Below, piece by piece: positions 1 through 7,519 of a stretch of DNA of 62,620 nt. Each line of letters starts with the position of its first letter. The stretch's first letter is position 1. The notes beneath the pieces were generated by a model that saw nothing but the letters and a program-made list of their open reading frames with translations, made no database searches and was not told the DNA's origin. A program made the position numbers and the translations under genes. Source of the DNA: Bacilli bacterium (GTDB taxonomy: Bacteria > Bacillota_I > Bacilli_A > RF39 > UBA660); the NCBI GenBank assembly GCA_022791775.1, contig JAAVZT010000013.1:1-62620 (forward strand), given 5' to 3'.

Positions 1-180
1 CCAGTGGCACCAGTAGCACCCTGAGGACCAGTAGCACCAGTAGCGCCCTGAGGACCAGTGGCACCAGTAGCACCCTGAGGACCAGTAGCACCAGTAGCGC
101 CCTGAGGACCAGTGGCACCAGTAGCACCCTGAGGACCAGTGGCACCAGTAGCACCCTGAGGACCAGTGGCACCAGCAGGA
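1..180 (-). repeat. 27-bp tandem repeats encoding GPQGATGAT
   Basis: Six complete 27-bp units (1-162) and one partial unit (163-180) sit head to tail inside the collagen-like gene. Two slightly different versions alternate in the order A-B-A-B-A-A, reading from the left edge, so the array also has a 54-bp period. The array continues past the left edge. Confidence 0.95.
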
Positions 181-413
181 ATTACGAAATTTAACAAGGC
201 ATTTTCGTTTGTTCCCGCATTGATGACAGATGGAGTAGAGCCTGGTAATCCAGCAGTAGTTGTTCCAATTGCAATCGTTGCAGGACCTTGAGGCCCAGTA
301 GGTCCAGTAGGACCGATGATTTGCCGGCCTGAACAGCAACATCCTTGAGTTACATGATTTTCGGCGTATTCTTTTACTTTACGTTCTGCTCGACAATAAG
401 CATTATTGTTCAT
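1..413 (-). CDS. Collagen-like Gly-X-Y repeat protein (BclA-type exosporium/surface protein), 3' part cut off by window edge
   Basis: The reading frame runs leftward from an ATG at 413, preceded by a good AAAGGAG site, and stays open to the window edge, giving at least 137 residues. The N-terminus is short and hydrophilic with a Cys cluster (GCCCSG near residue 24). A first collagen block ([11 protein letters not shown]) follows, then a non-collagen segment of about 35 residues, then nine-residue units reading GPQGATGAT. This is the architecture of BclA-like glycoproteins of Bacillus and Clostridium exosporia: an anchoring head, a collagen stalk and a C-terminal domain that would lie outside the window. 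A sigma-K-like promoter motif just upstream agrees with expression in the mother cell. The spore location is inference; phage tail-fibre collagen proteins look similar. Confidence 0.85.
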   Translation of the reverse strand, partial: MNNNAYCRAERKVKEYAENHVTQGCCCSGRQIIGPTGPTGPQGPATIAIGTTTAGLPGSTPSVINAGTNENALLNFVIPAGATGPQGATGATGPQGATGATGPQGATGATGPQGATGATGPQGATGATGPQGATGAT

Positions 414-431
414 TTTATTCTCCTTTCATAA

Positions 432-459
432 TAGAATATGTTATTTTTTTTATTTGGTT
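432..459 (-). promoter_or_regulatory. Candidate sigma-K-type promoter of the collagen-like gene
   Basis: On the minus strand AACC (456-459), a 15-nt spacer and CATATTCTA (432-440) match the sigma-K pattern mACm ... CATAnnnTA. The -10-like box lies 5 nt before the Shine-Dalgarno. The same arrangement precedes cotE and spoVIF. Confidence 0.5.
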
Positions 460-518
460 TGTAGTAATGTCATTTTTCTCTGATGATATGATATAATATT
501 TTCAATGTGGTGATAAAA

Positions 519-1352
519 ATGAATCAGCAACTAGCTATTGAAAGAAGTATTATTAAAACGTACCGTAAAGATATTTGGCAAAAATTTGTAAAAGCTATTA
601 ATGATTATAAATTAATTGAAGAAGGGGACAAAATAGCTGTTTGTATTTCAGGAGGAAAGGATTCTTTTTTAATGGCTAAATGTTTTCAAGAGATTGAAAA
701 ACATGGACAATTTCATTTTGAAATAAAATTTATTGTAATGGATCCTGGTTATAGTGCTCAAAATCTGACTTTAATCCAGGAAAATGCTAAAACATTAGGA
801 GTTCCTATTCAAATTTTTCGTTCTGATATTTTTGAAGTAGTTCATCATTTAGATAAAGGTAATCCATGTTATTTATGTGCGAGAATGAGAAGAGGTTATT
901 TATATCAATTTGCTCAAGATTTGGGGTGTAATAAAATTGCCTTGGCACATCATTTTGATGATGTAATTGAAACCACTTTATTATCTATGTTGTATGGTGG
1001 AGAAATCAAAACGATGATGCCAAAATTGCATAGTGATCATTTTGATGGTTTAGAATTAATAAGACCAATGTACTTGATTCATGAAAAATCTATTATTAAT
1101 TGGGTGAAATCTAATCATTTAATTTTTTTGAATTGTGCATGTCGTTTTACTGAAGCAAATGAAAAATATGGAGAAGAAACAAGTAAACGAATGGAGATGA
1201 AACGACTTATTTCATCTTTTCGAGAACAAAATCCTTATATTGTTCAAAATATTTTTAAAAGTATAGAAAATATTAATTTAAATTGTGTAATTTCGTATCA
1301 TAAAAATGGAAAAAGAACTCATTTCTTGGATGACTATGACCTTAAGAATTAG
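519..1352 (+). CDS. TtcA-family tRNA thiolation protein (PP-loop ATPase)
   Basis: The 277-residue protein has the PP-loop SGGKDS near residue 44, the Cys pair in CYLCARMRRG and the later pair in NCACRF. It also has the AHHFDDVIET segment typical of TtcA, which adenylates and 2-thiolates a tRNA cytidine using an Fe-S cluster. Firmicute members of this family are close relatives whose exact tRNA target is less certain, so no symbol is given. Start: two GTG codons lie upstream in frame (507, 510), but GGTGAT at 509-514 is itself a Shine-Dalgarno placed correctly for ATG 519. The 3' end overlaps the convergent next gene by 11 bp. No rRNA-gene or Fe-S assembly neighbours are present. Confidence 0.85.
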   Translation: MNQQLAIERSIIKTYRKDIWQKFVKAINDYKLIEEGDKIAVCISGGKDSFLMAKCFQEIEKHGQFHFEIKFIVMDPGYSAQNLTLIQENAKTLGVPIQIFRSDIFEVVHHLDKGNPCYLCARMRRGYLYQFAQDLGCNKIALAHHFDDVIETTLLSMLYGGEIKTMMPKLHSDHFDGLELIRPMYLIHEKSIINWVKSNHLIFLNCACRFTEANEKYGEETSKRMEMKRLISSFREQNPYIVQNIFKSIENINLNCVISYHKNGKRTHFLDDYDLKN

Positions 1353-1719
1353 AGTTCTTTTTTAAATTTTTTAATTCATTTTCCATTTTTTGAATCTCTT
1401 GTAAAATAAAATCGATTTCGTCTCGGTGAGTTTGATTCGATTTGTTGGAAGCAGTCGTGAATGGTCCAAAACCTTGTTTACTTTTTTTACTATTAATATT
1501 AATATTGTTTTTTTCAATTCGACTTTCAATTAATTGTTGTTGACCAGCACAAGTAACCATATATTGTCCTACTAACATAAACCAATTACCAATGGCATTT
1601 TGTTCATTGACATTTAAATCTCCTGTTAGGGCTGCACCTATTAAAATGGCTGTAAAAGAAAAAGCGGTAGGATCCAAATTAGGTGGGAAATTTGTATTTG
1701 GAGGAGTATTATGGGGCAT
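1342..1719 (-). CDS. Conserved small protein of unknown function (125 aa)
   Basis: I do not recognise a named domain. The protein starts with a Pro/Asn-rich segment and continues with a hydrophobic stretch at residues 20-55 (ILIGAALTGDLNVNEQNAIG, then NWFMLVGQYM). It has a polar middle, and it ends in a charged helix with coiled-coil character (residues 98-122). The LTxxLNxNEQNAxGNxxMLxGQ pattern resembles small proteins seen in clostridia and related spore-formers, but this is from memory of the pattern only. The start ATG at 1719 has an AGGAGGT site. It is convergent with the TtcA-like gene and overlaps its end by 11 bp. Confidence 0.75.
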   Translation of the reverse strand: MPHNTPPNTNFPPNLDPTAFSFTAILIGAALTGDLNVNEQNAIGNWFMLVGQYMVTCAGQQQLIESRIEKNNININSKKSKQGFGPFTTASNKSNQTHRDEIDFILQEIQKMENELKNLKKNSNS

Positions 1720-1760
1720 AATGACCTCCTTTTATATCATTTTATGAATTCTTTTTCTTT

Positions 1761-2888
1761 TTAGAATATTTCATCTTTCGGATTTTCTATATATTTTAAT
1801 CTTTGATTTAATTTGATATATTCTTTATTTTGTGCTAATTCTTTAGAATAACGTTTTAAAATACTTTCTTTTGCAATTAGTAAAAGTGGATTTGAAGTAT
1901 TTTCTTTTATTTTTGAATTTAATTCTTTTAAATTCGGAATGATACTTTCTTCTATTATTTGAATTTGATTTAGTAATTCTTCTTTTGTTTGGGATTCTAT
2001 TATTAAATCAGGAGAATTTTGATTTTCTTTTGGGTTATCTAGATTTAATTCTTCTATTTCAAGTTCTTCCATTTTATCTATAGAATTTTTTGGCGGTTCC
2101 TCTTTCTTTTGCTTTTTTTCTTTTACTTGTTTGTTTAATTGTTCGATTATTTCATTAGGTGAAGAAAATAGTGTGGCAGTTGTTTGTTCATCAATTAACT
2201 TTTTTTGTTTTTTTTCTTCGGCTAATTCTTGGGCTTTTTTCTTTAATTTTAATTCCTTTATTTTTTCCTGCATTATTTCGATTGTGTTTGGGTTTTTTAA
2301 AATATCTAAATATCCATAACGCGTAGTCGGGTCATTTAAAATCTCAAAGTAGTGATTAATTTCATCAATTTTTTTATTTTTTTCATTAGGTGGTAAATTG
2401 TAAGCATTGTTTTCTAATTTTTCTCTTGCCAAGGTTAAATCTTCTAATGAAAAATTTGGTGTTAGATTAAAAAAATCTAAAATATTGATTATTTTTTCCT
2501 TTTGAATAAAACGCTCGATGTTTAATCGTTCTTGATAGGTTTCTAGATAAGTTAAAAAAATATCAGAATTTTGAAAAATGTCTACTATCTGTTTTATTAT
2601 TTCTTCCTTCTTTTTTTCCTCTTTCCATTTTTTTTCTAGTTGCTTTTTATTTTCATTATTATCCGTAGTTTTTGCTTCGAGTTCCAATTGAGCTAGTTTT
2701 TTTCTATGATTTTCTAATAATTCTTTGGTTTTATCGAGTAATTCTTCTGTTTTTAAAGTGTAAATTTCTTTTATGCTACATTCCAAAATGGTTGGAATGT
2801 CAATTAGTTTTCGATTTATGTCAAAAATTGTAGCATCTGTTTTAGTTGAAATTTGTATTTTTTCCCATATTTTGCTTAAAAATCCCAT
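1761..2888 (-). CDS. Charged coiled-coil protein with a degenerate J-domain-like segment (375 aa)
   Basis: Most of the protein is Lys/Glu-rich helix (about 45-130 and 205-275), then an acidic linker (about 275-310) and a final helical region. Residues about 135-197 look like a DnaJ J-domain: a first helix beginning ILDFFNL, a second helix with LTLAREKLE, and a third with FEILNDPTTRYGYLD, which matches the usual end of a J-domain. The essential HPD is absent; NLPP (164-167) stands in its place, so it should not stimulate DnaK. There is no signal peptide or membrane segment. It lies in the same orientation as the 125-aa gene downstream (41 bp gap) and may be cotranscribed. Function is unknown. 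Confidence 0.7.
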   Translation of the reverse strand: MGFLSKIWEKIQISTKTDATIFDINRKLIDIPTILECSIKEIYTLKTEELLDKTKELLENHRKKLAQLELEAKTTDNNENKKQLEKKWKEEKKKEEIIKQIVDIFQNSDIFLTYLETYQERLNIERFIQKEKIINILDFFNLTPNFSLEDLTLAREKLENNAYNLPPNEKNKKIDEINHYFEILNDPTTRYGYLDILKNPNTIEIMQEKIKELKLKKKAQELAEEKKQKKLIDEQTTATLFSSPNEIIEQLNKQVKEKKQKKEEPPKNSIDKMEELEIEELNLDNPKENQNSPDLIIESQTKEELLNQIQIIEESIIPNLKELNSKIKENTSNPLLLIAKESILKRYSKELAQNKEYIKLNQRLKYIENPKDEIF

Positions 2889-3045
2889 AAAGATCCCGTA
2901 CCTTCTATTCTTTGTTTTTATTATAACATATCTAAAAAGAGGATTGAATATAAAATTTTTGGTCTATTTTTATCTTATTTGGATGATTAACCAATTTTTA
3001 TACTGATACATATATTATTTTAGAGAAAGTAGGCAGGGGGAATTT

Positions 3046-3273
3046 ATGACATTAGCGGATTTGCAAGAAAGGGATCTTGTACAAATTAAAGAAGTAAAAA
3101 ATGATTTTCATTTAAAAAGACGGCTTTATGATTTAGGTTTTTTTCCTGGAGTAAGTGTTGAATGTGTAATTATAAGTCCGTTTTATAGTCCTATATTATA
3201 TAAGGTAAATGGGGCTTTTATTGCATTACGAAAAGAGGAGGCAAAGAAAATTGAGGTGACTTATGCAAACTAG
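3046..3273 (+). CDS. feoA: FeoA, ferrous iron transport accessory protein
   Basis: A 75-residue SH3-like FeoA protein, with the family pattern of a short N-terminal strand (LADLQERDLVQI), RLYDLGFFPG and a final FIALRKEEAKKI. FeoA is a small cytoplasmic partner that modulates the FeoB transporter. It overlaps feoB by 11 bp, so the two are translationally coupled. A GGGGG Shine-Dalgarno lies 8 nt before the ATG. Confidence 0.93.
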   Translation: MTLADLQERDLVQIKEVKNDFHLKRRLYDLGFFPGVSVECVIISPFYSPILYKVNGAFIALRKEEAKKIEVTYAN

Positions 3274-5266
3274 AAAAGTGGCTTTGATTGGAAATCCAAA
3301 TGTAGGAAAGTCAACTGTATTTAATGCATTAACTGGCTTGCATCAACACACAGGGAATTGGCCTGGAAAAACAGTGGAAAATGCTTATGGGGAGTGTCAT
3401 TATAAGGATACTTTGCTGACAATTTATGATTTGCCAGGAACTTATTCATTAATTAGTCATTCTTATGAGGAAAAGGTGGCTAGTGATTTTATTTGTTTCG
3501 AACAATATGATGTAGCAATTGTAGTTTGTGATGCGGTTTGTTTGGAACGAAGTTTGAATTTGGTATTACAAACAATGGAAATACTTCCTAATGTGGTAGT
3601 ATGCGTTAATTTGATGGATGAAGCAGAAAAAAAGAGAATTCATATTGATTTAGATAAATTAAGTAATCTTTTAAAGGTTCCTGTGATTGGTACTTCAGCA
3701 CGGAGTAATGAAGGTTTGGATCGATTATTAGAAGAAGTGATATCTTGTCAAAATCATTCTTATTATTCTATTTCGTATCCATTATATTTAGAAAATATTA
3801 TATCAGTTTTAACTACGAAGTTGCCAGATATGTCTTATAATTCTAGATGGGTTTCGTTGAAACTTTTAGAGGGGGATCAAATTTTTGATTCTTTACCAGT
3901 ACTAAATAAAGAGGAATTGCAACCATTTTTAAATTATCCTAGAAAAGTTTTTCAAATGGATGATGTAGTAGCTACTCTTTTGCAAGAATCTAAGAATATA
4001 TCCAAAGAAGTTATCAAATATGAATCTAAGGATTACGAGAGTAAAATGCGTAAATGGGATCGTATTTTAACTCGCAAAGCTACAGGTATTCCTATTATGT
4101 TATTGTTGTTATTTGGTATTTTATGGATTACAATTCGTTTTTCAAATATTCCAAGTTCGATGTTGTTTGATTTGTTTCATTTTTTAGAAATTAAATTAGT
4201 GAGTATATTTAAGATTCTTTCTATACCATCTTGGCTTACAAGTTTATTAGTTGAAGGAGTGTATCGAACTTTAACGTGGGTAGTTTCTGTTATGCTTCCT
4301 CCCATGGCTATATTTTTTCCATTATTTACATTATTAGAAGATTTAGGAGTATTACCTCGAATTGCTTTTAATTTAGATTACCCATTTGAAAAATGTAAAG
4401 CTTGTGGAAAACAATCTCTTACTATGTGTATGGGATTAGGTTGTAATGCTGTGGGAGTGATGGGGGCACGAATTATTGATTCAAAACGAGAGCGTTTGCT
4501 CGCTATTTTAACAAATGTTTTTATGCCTTGTAATGGTCGCTTTCCAGCTATTATTTCCATGATTTCCATGTTTATGATTTCTATTTCTAGTAGTGTTTTG
4601 TCCAGTTTAATTAGTGCTTTTGTTTTAACTTGTGTTATTTTACTCGGTATATTTATGACTTTTCTTATTTCTTTTCTTCTTTCTAAAACTATTTTAAAAG
4701 GATATCCATCAAGTTTTACTTTAGAACTTCCACCTTATCGAAAACCACAAATTGGAAAAGTCATTGTTCGTTCTATTTTTGATCGTACTTTATTTGTACT
4801 TGGAAGAGCTATTTTAGTAGCGGCTCCTGCTGGTTTTTTGATTTGGATTTTGGCCAATGTAATGATAGGTGAGAGTAGTTTAATTACTATTTTAGCTCGC
4901 TATTTAAATCCTTTTGGAATGATGATAGGATTAGATGGGATGATTTTACTTGCCTTTTTATTGGGATTTCCAGCAAATGAAATTGTATTGCCAATTTTAA
5001 TGTTAGGTTATTTATCGCTTGGAAGTATGACGGAAATGAATGATTTAGTTTTGATGAAAAATGTTTTAGTATCACATGGTTGGACTTTTTTAACAGCTCT
5101 TAATTTTATTTTATTATGTCTTTTTCATTTTCCATGTTCTACTACTATTTTAACAATAAAAAAAGAAACAAATAGTTGGAAATGGGCGATGTTTGCATTT
5201 ATTTTGCCTACATGTATTGGAATTATATTATGTTTTTGTACGCATTTTTTATCTTTTCTTTTTTAA
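3263..5266 (+). CDS. feoB: FeoB, ferrous iron permease with G-protein domain
   Basis: The 667-residue protein has an N-terminal GTPase domain: G1 GNPNVGKST at residues 10-18, G3 DLPGT, G4 NLMD and G5 TSA. A GDI-like helical spacer follows, then a polytopic membrane domain from about residue 270. That domain carries the gate signature with the Cys-rich stretch (CKACGKQ and CMGLGCNAVGVMGARI) and the second gate NVFMPCNGRFPA. It imports Fe2+ across the cytoplasmic membrane. It is slightly shorter than E. coli FeoB (773 aa), as usual for Firmicutes. There is no Fur box I can defend upstream of feoA. The 97-codon reading frame over its 3' end is not a gene but includes part of the ogt remnant. Confidence 0.95.
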   Translation: MQTRKVALIGNPNVGKSTVFNALTGLHQHTGNWPGKTVENAYGECHYKDTLLTIYDLPGTYSLISHSYEEKVASDFICFEQYDVAIVVCDAVCLERSLNLVLQTMEILPNVVVCVNLMDEAEKKRIHIDLDKLSNLLKVPVIGTSARSNEGLDRLLEEVISCQNHSYYSISYPLYLENIISVLTTKLPDMSYNSRWVSLKLLEGDQIFDSLPVLNKEELQPFLNYPRKVFQMDDVVATLLQESKNISKEVIKYESKDYESKMRKWDRILTRKATGIPIMLLLLFGILWITIRFSNIPSSMLFDLFHFLEIKLVSIFKILSIPSWLTSLLVEGVYRTLTWVVSVMLPPMAIFFPLFTLLEDLGVLPRIAFNLDYPFEKCKACGKQSLTMCMGLGCNAVGVMGARIIDSKRERLLAILTNVFMPCNGRFPAIISMISMFMISISSSVLSSLISAFVLTCVILLGIFMTFLISFLLSKTILKGYPSSFTLELPPYRKPQIGKVIVRSIFDRTLFVLGRAILVAAPAGFLIWILANVMIGESSLITILARYLNPFGMMIGLDGMILLAFLLGFPANEIVLPILMLGYLSLGSMTEMNDLVLMKNVLVSHGWTFLTALNFILLCLFHFPCSTTILTIKKETNSWKWAMFAFILPTCIGIILCFCTHFLSFLF

Positions 5267-5267
5267 G

Positions 5268-5668
5268 CAATTGGGGATTCTTATTGCTTTTTTCTTTATT
5301 TTAGATATTTATTTTTGGAGTTTTTTTTGGTTTGTAAAAAAATTATTATTTGATTTCTGTAACATTCGAAAATCAAAATGCTATTTTGGATATATTTCCT
5401 TGTCTGATCATTTTCAATTTTGTAAAATTTTAGCAAGGACGATAGTTTGGCTTGAAGAATATTTGAAAGATGAAAATTTCTCTTAATATTCTTTTAAATG
5501 GAACTATTTTTCGAAAAAAGTAGGTTCTCTAGTTAAGCTGTTGGAGTTGCAATTGAGATAACTTTAATATTTGTTATCGTGTAATGGGGAAAATGGTGTA
5601 CTATATAGAATATTGGGGGATAGAACGCAAATCTTTTTAATTAAAGTTAGAAAGAGGGGAGTAATTTA
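5268..5668 (+). pseudogene. Decayed methylated-DNA-protein-cysteine methyltransferase (ogt-like)
   Basis: No frame is open across this stretch, but pieces in different frames line up in order with Ogt/AdaB proteins. The first piece is a helix piece ending TIVWLEEYLKDENFS (5430-5483). In the +1 frame comes LNILLNGTIFRKK (the usual xGTxFxxxVW region), then KVGSLVKLL. Finally, across two frames around 5570-5668, comes CYRVMGKNGVL plus ERKSF and LKLERG, which correspond to PCHRVIGxNGxL and the RKxxLLxLE tail. The Cys is still visible, but His is Tyr, and the part between the IPYG region and the Cys is deleted. At least three frameshifts are needed. It begins right after feoB. Confidence 0.7.
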
Positions 5669-5669
5669 A

Positions 5670-5970
5670 AAAAGTATTAGACATAACTTTATTTTTCAAA
5701 TTTTGTCTATTGTAAAGAAAATTTCGTATGGAAATGTTGCAACTTATAAGATGCTTGCAGATTTATCAGAAAATTCCAAATTCGCTAGTTTAGTAGGCAA
5801 AGTGTTAAGTATGACCGATTATTATGATGTTTATCCTTGTTATCGAGTAGTAAACTTTTGTAGTAGAATTGCTCCATAATTTTTAGAAAGAAAATTATTA
5901 TTAAAGAAAAATGTAGTTTTTAGATGGAATACATGTTGATGTACAAAAAATTTATGGATGGATAAATTAG
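5670..5970 (+). pseudogene. Decayed MGMT/ATL-family gene (second alkyltransferase-like remnant)
   Basis: From 5688 one frame reads FQILSIVKKISYGNVATYKM, then SLVGKVLS, YPCYRVVN and RIAP. These match, in order, the conserved blocks of MGMT C-terminal-domain/alkyltransferase-like proteins (FxxxVxxxVxxIPxGxVATYG, RxVGxxLS, PCHRVVN, GRLAP). A stop follows AP; the frame then continues FLERKLLLKKNVVF, and after a frameshift HVDVQKIYGW closes as in the family tail. The PCHR motif is PCYR. No start codon or ribosome-binding site is visible. It is a different family member from the remnant just upstream, so two related DNA-repair genes decayed side by side. Confidence 0.75.
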
Positions 5971-6022
5971 AAAAATAATTACTTTAAATATTATAGAATT
6001 TATGATATATTATTATTAAGTT

Positions 6023-6096
6023 GCCGATTTAGTACAGTGGTAGTACAGATGCATGGTAAGCATCAGAGGGCAGTTCAATTCTGCCAATCGGCACCA
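6023..6096 (+). tRNA. tRNA-Thr (anticodon GGT), CCA encoded
   Basis: A full cloverleaf can be drawn. The acceptor is GCCGATT/AATCGGC (6023-6029 with 6086-6092), and the anticodon stem is GATGC/GCATC with loop ATGGTAA. The anticodon is GGT at 6055-6057. The T stem is GGCAG/CTGCC with loop TTCAATT, and the CCA lies at 6094-6096. The D arm has a GTAC/GTAC stem. Confidence 0.95.
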
Positions 6097-6106
6097 GATT
6101 GATACC

Positions 6107-6142
6107 AAACTCGAACTTTTAATTTTTTGAGAGTTCGAGTTT
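6107..6142 (+). terminator. Terminator-like hairpin after tRNA-Thr
   Basis: A perfect 10-bp stem AAACTCGAAC/GTTCGAGTTT has a 16-nt loop; the T-run is short and partly within the stem. Confidence 0.55.
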
Positions 6143-6177
6143 TAATATATATAAATTTATGATGAATATTTGCAGAG

Positions 6178-6240
6178 ATTAAATTGATAATGTCAATTTA
6201 ATAAACACACTTGCACATTGACATCATCAATGAACGTGTG
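6178..6240. promoter_or_regulatory. Two inverted repeats between tRNA-Thr and the NUDIX gene
   Basis: A perfect 10-bp inverted repeat (ATTAAATTGA, 5-nt loop TAATG, TCAATTTAAT; 6178-6202) is followed by a composite one with outer arms CACAC/GTGTG and inner arms CATTGA/TCAATG (6206-6240). They lie about 35-100 bp before the NUDIX promoter and have no T-run. They could be operators or ends of a lost element; no protein partner can be named. Confidence 0.4.
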
Positions 6241-6274
6241 AAAAAGATAAATCTTTTTGGAATGACACATTTTG

Positions 6275-6308
6275 TAAAATTTAAAAAGTATGATATACTA
6301 TTGTTGCT
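6275..6308 (+). promoter_or_regulatory. Promoter of the NUDIX gene
   Basis: TGATATACT supplies a -10 (TATACT, 6294-6299). The surrounding 34 bp is closely repeated at 6932-6966 after the gene. Because transcription should begin near 6306, the ATG at 6290 cannot be the start. Confidence 0.5.
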
Positions 6309-6328
6309 TATGGGGAGTGATGTGGTAT

Positions 6329-6934
6329 ATGAATAGTCAAGAGATTCTAAACAAAATTAAAAACTTATCTACTCAAGAACAAAGAAATTTATCATATGAA
6401 GAATTAATAAATATCATTAATGAACTTTCACCAAATGAAATAATTGAATTAAGTAATATAATTGGATATCCAGTATTTACTAGACTCTGTATGGGAGTTT
6501 TAAAACATAAATTTGTTCTTTTACAAGATGGTGCTGCTGCTATTATTGTAAATGAAAATGGACAAATATTATTACAAAGTAGAGCAGATAGAGATAGATG
6601 GGGATTACCTGGTGGTTGTCAAGAATTAGGAGAAAGGTTTCAAGATACAGTTATTAGAGAAATTAAAGAAGAAACAAATTTAGATGTAAAAGAAGAAGAT
6701 TTAGAATTAATTGATATAGTTTCTGGGTCTAGTAGAAGAAATGATTATCCAAATGGTGATGTTGTAATAAACAATACGGCACTTTATTATGTTAGGAAAT
6801 ATTCTGGAGAATTGAAATGGGATTCAGAATCTAAAGAAATGAAATTTTTTGATTTAGATAATCTACCTGAAAATCAAAATGATCCAGATTTAATAGAAAC
6901 GTATAAGAATTTTATCAGAAAAAAAACAAGATAA
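6329..6934 (+). CDS. NUDIX hydrolase with an extra N-terminal helical segment
   Basis: The 201-residue protein carries a NUDIX box in the order GG-CQELG-E-x7-REIKEETN; Asn replaces the usual final Gly. WGLPGG precedes it, as in the ADP-ribose/nucleotide pyrophosphatase group. The box coordinates Mg2+ and hydrolyses X-linked nucleoside diphosphates; the substrate cannot be told. The first 60 residues form an extra Glu/Asn-rich helical segment ahead of the NUDIX fold. Start: ATG 6329 is 11 nt after GGGGAG; earlier in-frame ATGs lie on or before the promoter. It stands alone between tRNA-Thr and decayed sequence, with near-identical promoters on both sides, and looks like an acquired gene. Confidence 0.88.
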   Translation: MNSQEILNKIKNLSTQEQRNLSYEELINIINELSPNEIIELSNIIGYPVFTRLCMGVLKHKFVLLQDGAAAIIVNENGQILLQSRADRDRWGLPGGCQELGERFQDTVIREIKEETNLDVKEEDLELIDIVSGSSRRNDYPNGDVVINNTALYYVRKYSGELKWDSESKEMKFFDLDNLPENQNDPDLIETYKNFIRKKTR

Positions 6935-6966
6935 AATTTTAAAATATGTGATATACTATAGTTAGT
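6932..6966 (+). promoter_or_regulatory. Second copy of the NUDIX promoter element
   Basis: About 80% of positions match 6275-6308, including GATATACTAT. The -10 TATACT is at 6952-6957. A 9-bp inverted repeat (ATAGTTAGT 6958-6966, ACTAACTAT 6977-6985) begins at the expected transcription start and could be an operator or the first RNA hairpin. Confidence 0.45.
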
Positions 6967-7095
6967 TAAATTTATTACTAACTATTTATTTTGCTCTAGG
7001 AGTTGTTGTACGTCCTCCTAAAGGGCACCATTGACGAATCTGTTCGAACTATTCGAACTTTTAAATATAGAATCAATCGAAAGATTGGTTTTTTT
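6964..7095 (+). ncRNA. Candidate structured small RNA, family unknown
   Basis: A promoter-like element leads into about 130 nt without coding capacity that contains successive hairpins. These are TAGGAG/CTCCTA (6997-7020), GTTCGAA/TTCGAAC with a 3-nt loop (7042-7058) followed by four T, and a closing terminator with a GAAA loop. I recognise no known family (not 6S, tmRNA, SRP or RNase P). The segment GGGCACCATTGACG at 7023 shares GGCACCA with the tRNA-Thr 3' end, so this could instead be a decayed tRNA or attachment-site copy. Confidence 0.3.
7071..7095 (+). terminator. Intrinsic terminator with GAAA tetraloop
   Basis: An 8-bp stem AATCAATC/GATTGGTT (one G-T pair) closed by GAAA, then TTTTT at 7091-7095. 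Confidence 0.75.
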
Positions 7096-7138
7096 CTGTT
7101 TTTGGAAAGAAATCATAGGAAAGGTTGGTGTCTATTAT

Positions 7139-7408
7139 TAATGTAATCAAAAAAGAAATTGATATGGAAGAATCTTTAAAAAGAGATTAGAGATAATATG
7201 TGATTTTTGTAATACGAAACCTACTATAATAAATGGTAGTATAAAAAATATAGAACACACAAATTTAAACTATATTGAACCCCATAGAATAATTATCAAT
7301 AACATATTGTTTTTTGCCTTTAATTATTCTAATGAAATCTATATCAATAATTTAAGTAAGAAAATTAAAATGGCAGAATTAGAAAACTATATAAAATCTT
7401 TGAATTAA
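7139..7408 (+). pseudogene. Frameshifted remnant of a small CxxC protein
   Basis: One frame gives NVIKKEIDMEESLKRD then a stop at 7188. The +1 frame continues without a stop through ICDFCNTKPTIING and on to KMAELENYIKSLN, ending at 7408. Joining them needs one frameshift near 7185. The second part has no start codon or ribosome-binding site. The CDFC pair suggests a metal or redox site, but the family is not recognised. Confidence 0.4.
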
Positions 7409-7473
7409 TGCTTATTCCCTGCAAAGAGGTAAGACAAAATGTATTATGTAATTGATTTACAAAGGCTTATTTT

Positions 7474-7519
7474 GAGAAGTAAAAGTATTAGTTTGTAGTA
7501 CTTTTACTTCTCTTTTTTT
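7474..7519 (+). terminator. Strong orphan intrinsic terminator
   Basis: A perfect 14-bp stem (7474-7487 with 7499-7512), an 11-nt loop and seven T. No intact gene precedes it; it probably belonged to the decayed gene upstream. Confidence 0.9.

Noticed and set aside
1-180. CRISPR array from the regular 27-bp repeats
   Set aside because: Units are head to tail with no unique spacers and encode GPQGATGAT; they are protein repeats.
5193-5486. 97-codon frame over the feoB end as a hydrophobic protein
   Set aside because: It starts inside feoB in another frame; its only meaningful part is the ogt remnant.
6023-7030. tRNA-Thr end and GGGCACCA at 7023 as attL/attR of an integrated island
   Set aside because: Only 7 bp (GGCACCA) are shared, there is no integrase gene, and flanking bases differ; kept only as a side remark in the NUDIX finding.
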